Of a stretch of 64,000 nucleotides of DNA, positions 63,224 through 64,000 are shown in pieces. The position numbers and the translations under genes were made by a program. Under the pieces are notes generated by a model. It searched no databases. It was given only the letters and a program-made list of their open reading frames with translations, and was not told where the DNA came from. This DNA comes from Thermoclostridium sp. (GTDB taxonomy: Bacteria; Bacillota; Clostridia; DSM-8532), in the NCBI GenBank assembly GCA_017995215.1, contig JAGOJH010000002.1, positions 1 through 64,000 on the forward strand, read 5' to 3'. Position 1 is the stretch's first letter. Every line of letters starts with the position of its first letter.

Positions 63224-63687
63224 TTCTCTCCATCCATGTCATTCTTCCCGATATGAAACAGGCGCAGAAGTCTTCCCCCCAGCTTACAAATTCGAAAGCG
63301 CAAGGTTGGGGGTATAAGCCAGGCTATGCGATACAGGCGATAGAACGGATTTTTTACGGATATTTTCCTGCCCTTGCGAATAAAGGCCACCAGAAGCCCC
63401 TTAATCTGTTCTTTTCTGATGGGGCCTTCAATGGCCTCCTGGTTGTCTCCAACAAGAAAGACTCCTTCCGGCTTTACCTTCCAAATTCGATGCAGAACAA
63501 GAATACCTTCATCTCTCCGAAATAAGACCACATCTCCACGCTTTAAGGTCTCCGGCTCCACCCTTTTGATGATCACCGAATCGCGTTCCGGAATTAGCAT
63601 CGGGTACATGCTGTACCCTTTCGGCTGAATCTGAATGACCTCTCCCTGTTCCAGCAATTTTAATATGTCAGTTTTTCTCTCATACAT
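63220..63687 (-). CDS. S24/S26-family signal-peptidase-like protein
   Basis: A 155-residue protein with the serine nucleophile in PKGYSMYPML and the second box LKRGDVVLFRRDEG ... LVLHRI. A His in LHRI stands where Lys acts in the usual bacterial enzyme, as in archaeal/ER-type (SipW-like) signal peptidases. GDNQEAIEGP is box E. There is no N-terminal membrane anchor; a weak hydrophobic part lies near the C-terminus (FYRLYRIAWLIPPTL). I start at the ATG at 63687 with AGGAA upstream rather than 8 codons earlier, where no ribosome site exists. Confidence 0.85.
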   Translation of the reverse strand: MYERKTDILKLLEQGEVIQIQPKGYSMYPMLIPERDSVIIKRVEPETLKRGDVVLFRRDEGILVLHRIWKVKPEGVFLVGDNQEAIEGPIRKEQIKGLLVAFIRKGRKISVKNPFYRLYRIAWLIPPTLRFRICKLGGRLLRLFHIGKNDMDGEK

Positions 63688-63817
63688 AAATTTTCCTGTT
63701 CTGTCAGACATCTATTGAATGATTAAAGCGACAAATACAGCTTTTCTTTAACTCGTTTATGGCACACAAGTTCCCAGAGCGAAGAATTGTGTCCTTCTTC
63801 GACACTATTTTTAACTT

Positions 63818-63850
63818 ATCGTAGCATTTTTCTTGTGTAAATGCTATAAT
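63818..63850. promoter_or_regulatory. divergent extended -10 promoters with shared inverted repeat
   Basis: TAGCATTT (63822-63829), 9 nt, AAATGCTA (63839-63846) is a perfect 8-bp inverted repeat. Its right arm runs into ATGCTATAAT (63841-63850), an extended -10 pointing right to the partial PqqD gene. Its left arm, read on the other strand, is ATGCTACGAT (63827-63818), pointing left to the S26/PqqD/NTase operon. One bound protein could control both directions. Confidence 0.55.
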
Positions 63851-63917
63851 AATCAAAAACAATTCATACATCCATGCTATAACGGCACCAAACAATTCAT
63901 GGATTAGGAAGATAATC

Positions 63918-64000
63918 ATGAAAACAGCAGAGGGCTTTTCCTTATATCAGATACAGGATTCCTATTATTTACTGCCATACGGTCAAAACATTACCCTTTT
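63918..64000 (+). CDS. second PqqD-like protein (3' end outside window)
   Basis: Only 27 codons are visible: an ATG with TTAGGAAGA upstream, then MKTAEGFSLYQIQDSYYLLP and YGQNITLF. The opening, a GF.L..I.. strand followed by a Y.L-P-G strand turn, resembles the first two strands of PqqD-like proteins. It diverges from the operon to its left, which already encodes one PqqD. Confidence 0.6.
   Translation, partial: MKTAEGFSLYQIQDSYYLLPYGQNITL

Overview
The window looks like the chromosome of an anaerobic, endospore-forming member of the Bacillota, most likely class Clostridia. The reasons are a GerA/GerB/GerC-type spore germination operon, a Lon protease and an EF-Tu/EF-G/S7/S12 operon of Gram-positive type, an S-layer-homology protein, lipoproteins with Gram-positive style lipoboxes, a Gram-positive Pel-type exopolysaccharide cluster, and strong SigA promoters and AGGAGG ribosome sites. 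No rRNA, tRNA or CRISPR array was seen. Genus and species cannot be read from the sequence.

Layout. 1-3.6 kb: the 3' part of a GGDEF-EAL cyclic-di-GMP enzyme, then a leftward pair (amidohydrolase, SGNH esterase) headed by a 74-bp tandem repeat that carries promoter-like and palindromic elements. 3.6-11.7 kb: leftward lon, then the str operon in the order ybxF-rpsL-rpsG-fusA-tuf, detached from rpoBC and with its own strong promoter. 11.7-18.9 kb: a CAAX protease and a group of five exported or surface proteins that I cannot assign a function (two lipoproteins, an SH3-like secreted protein, an SLH protein, an Ig-like lipoprotein). 19.2-24.3 kb: XRE regulator plus ABC exporter, a DMT transporter with a His-rich tail, and an amidohydrolase. 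24.4-26.9 kb: a leftward winged-helix-like/WGR-propeller pair. 27.2-30.9 kb: a 41-codon secreted-peptide ORF followed by a heterodimeric ABC exporter. 31.0-32.2 kb: an autoregulated flavodoxin-TetR pair. 32.2-34.5 kb: an IS240/IS6-like transposase with a 131-nt foldback, plus gene debris. 34.6-39.8 kb: a germination receptor operon (A, C, a small D-like subunit, and two tandem B subunits). 40.1-42.8 kb: an AAA+ ATPase / HExxH-VWA protein / small protein cassette. 42.9-60.8 kb: one long leftward polysaccharide operon, pelD-pelE-DUF2194-pelF-pelG followed by DUF2304, two glycosyltransferases, a DUF4874/DUF4832-like protein, a glycosyltransferase fused to BspA-type leucine-rich repeats, a second (Wzx-like) flippase and a large membrane protein. 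61-64 kb: a DivIVA-like coiled-coil protein, a leftward S26 peptidase/PqqD/nucleotidyltransferase operon, and a divergent second PqqD-like gene cut by the window end.

How it fits together. The polysaccharide operon is the main system. PelD keeps a cyclic-di-GMP inhibitory-site RxxD next to a dead GGDEF motif, and the enzyme at the left edge has both GGDEF and EAL motifs intact, so cyclic-di-GMP control of the polymer is plausible. The PelD N-terminal SDR-like domain has lost its nucleotide and catalytic motifs, the pel leader contains an intrinsic terminator, and two different flippases share the operon. Together these make this an unusual, extended Pel locus. Other candidates for poorly described systems are the AAA+/HExxH-VWA cassette, the WGR-propeller pair and the PqqD/NTase/S26 divergon with a symmetric operator.
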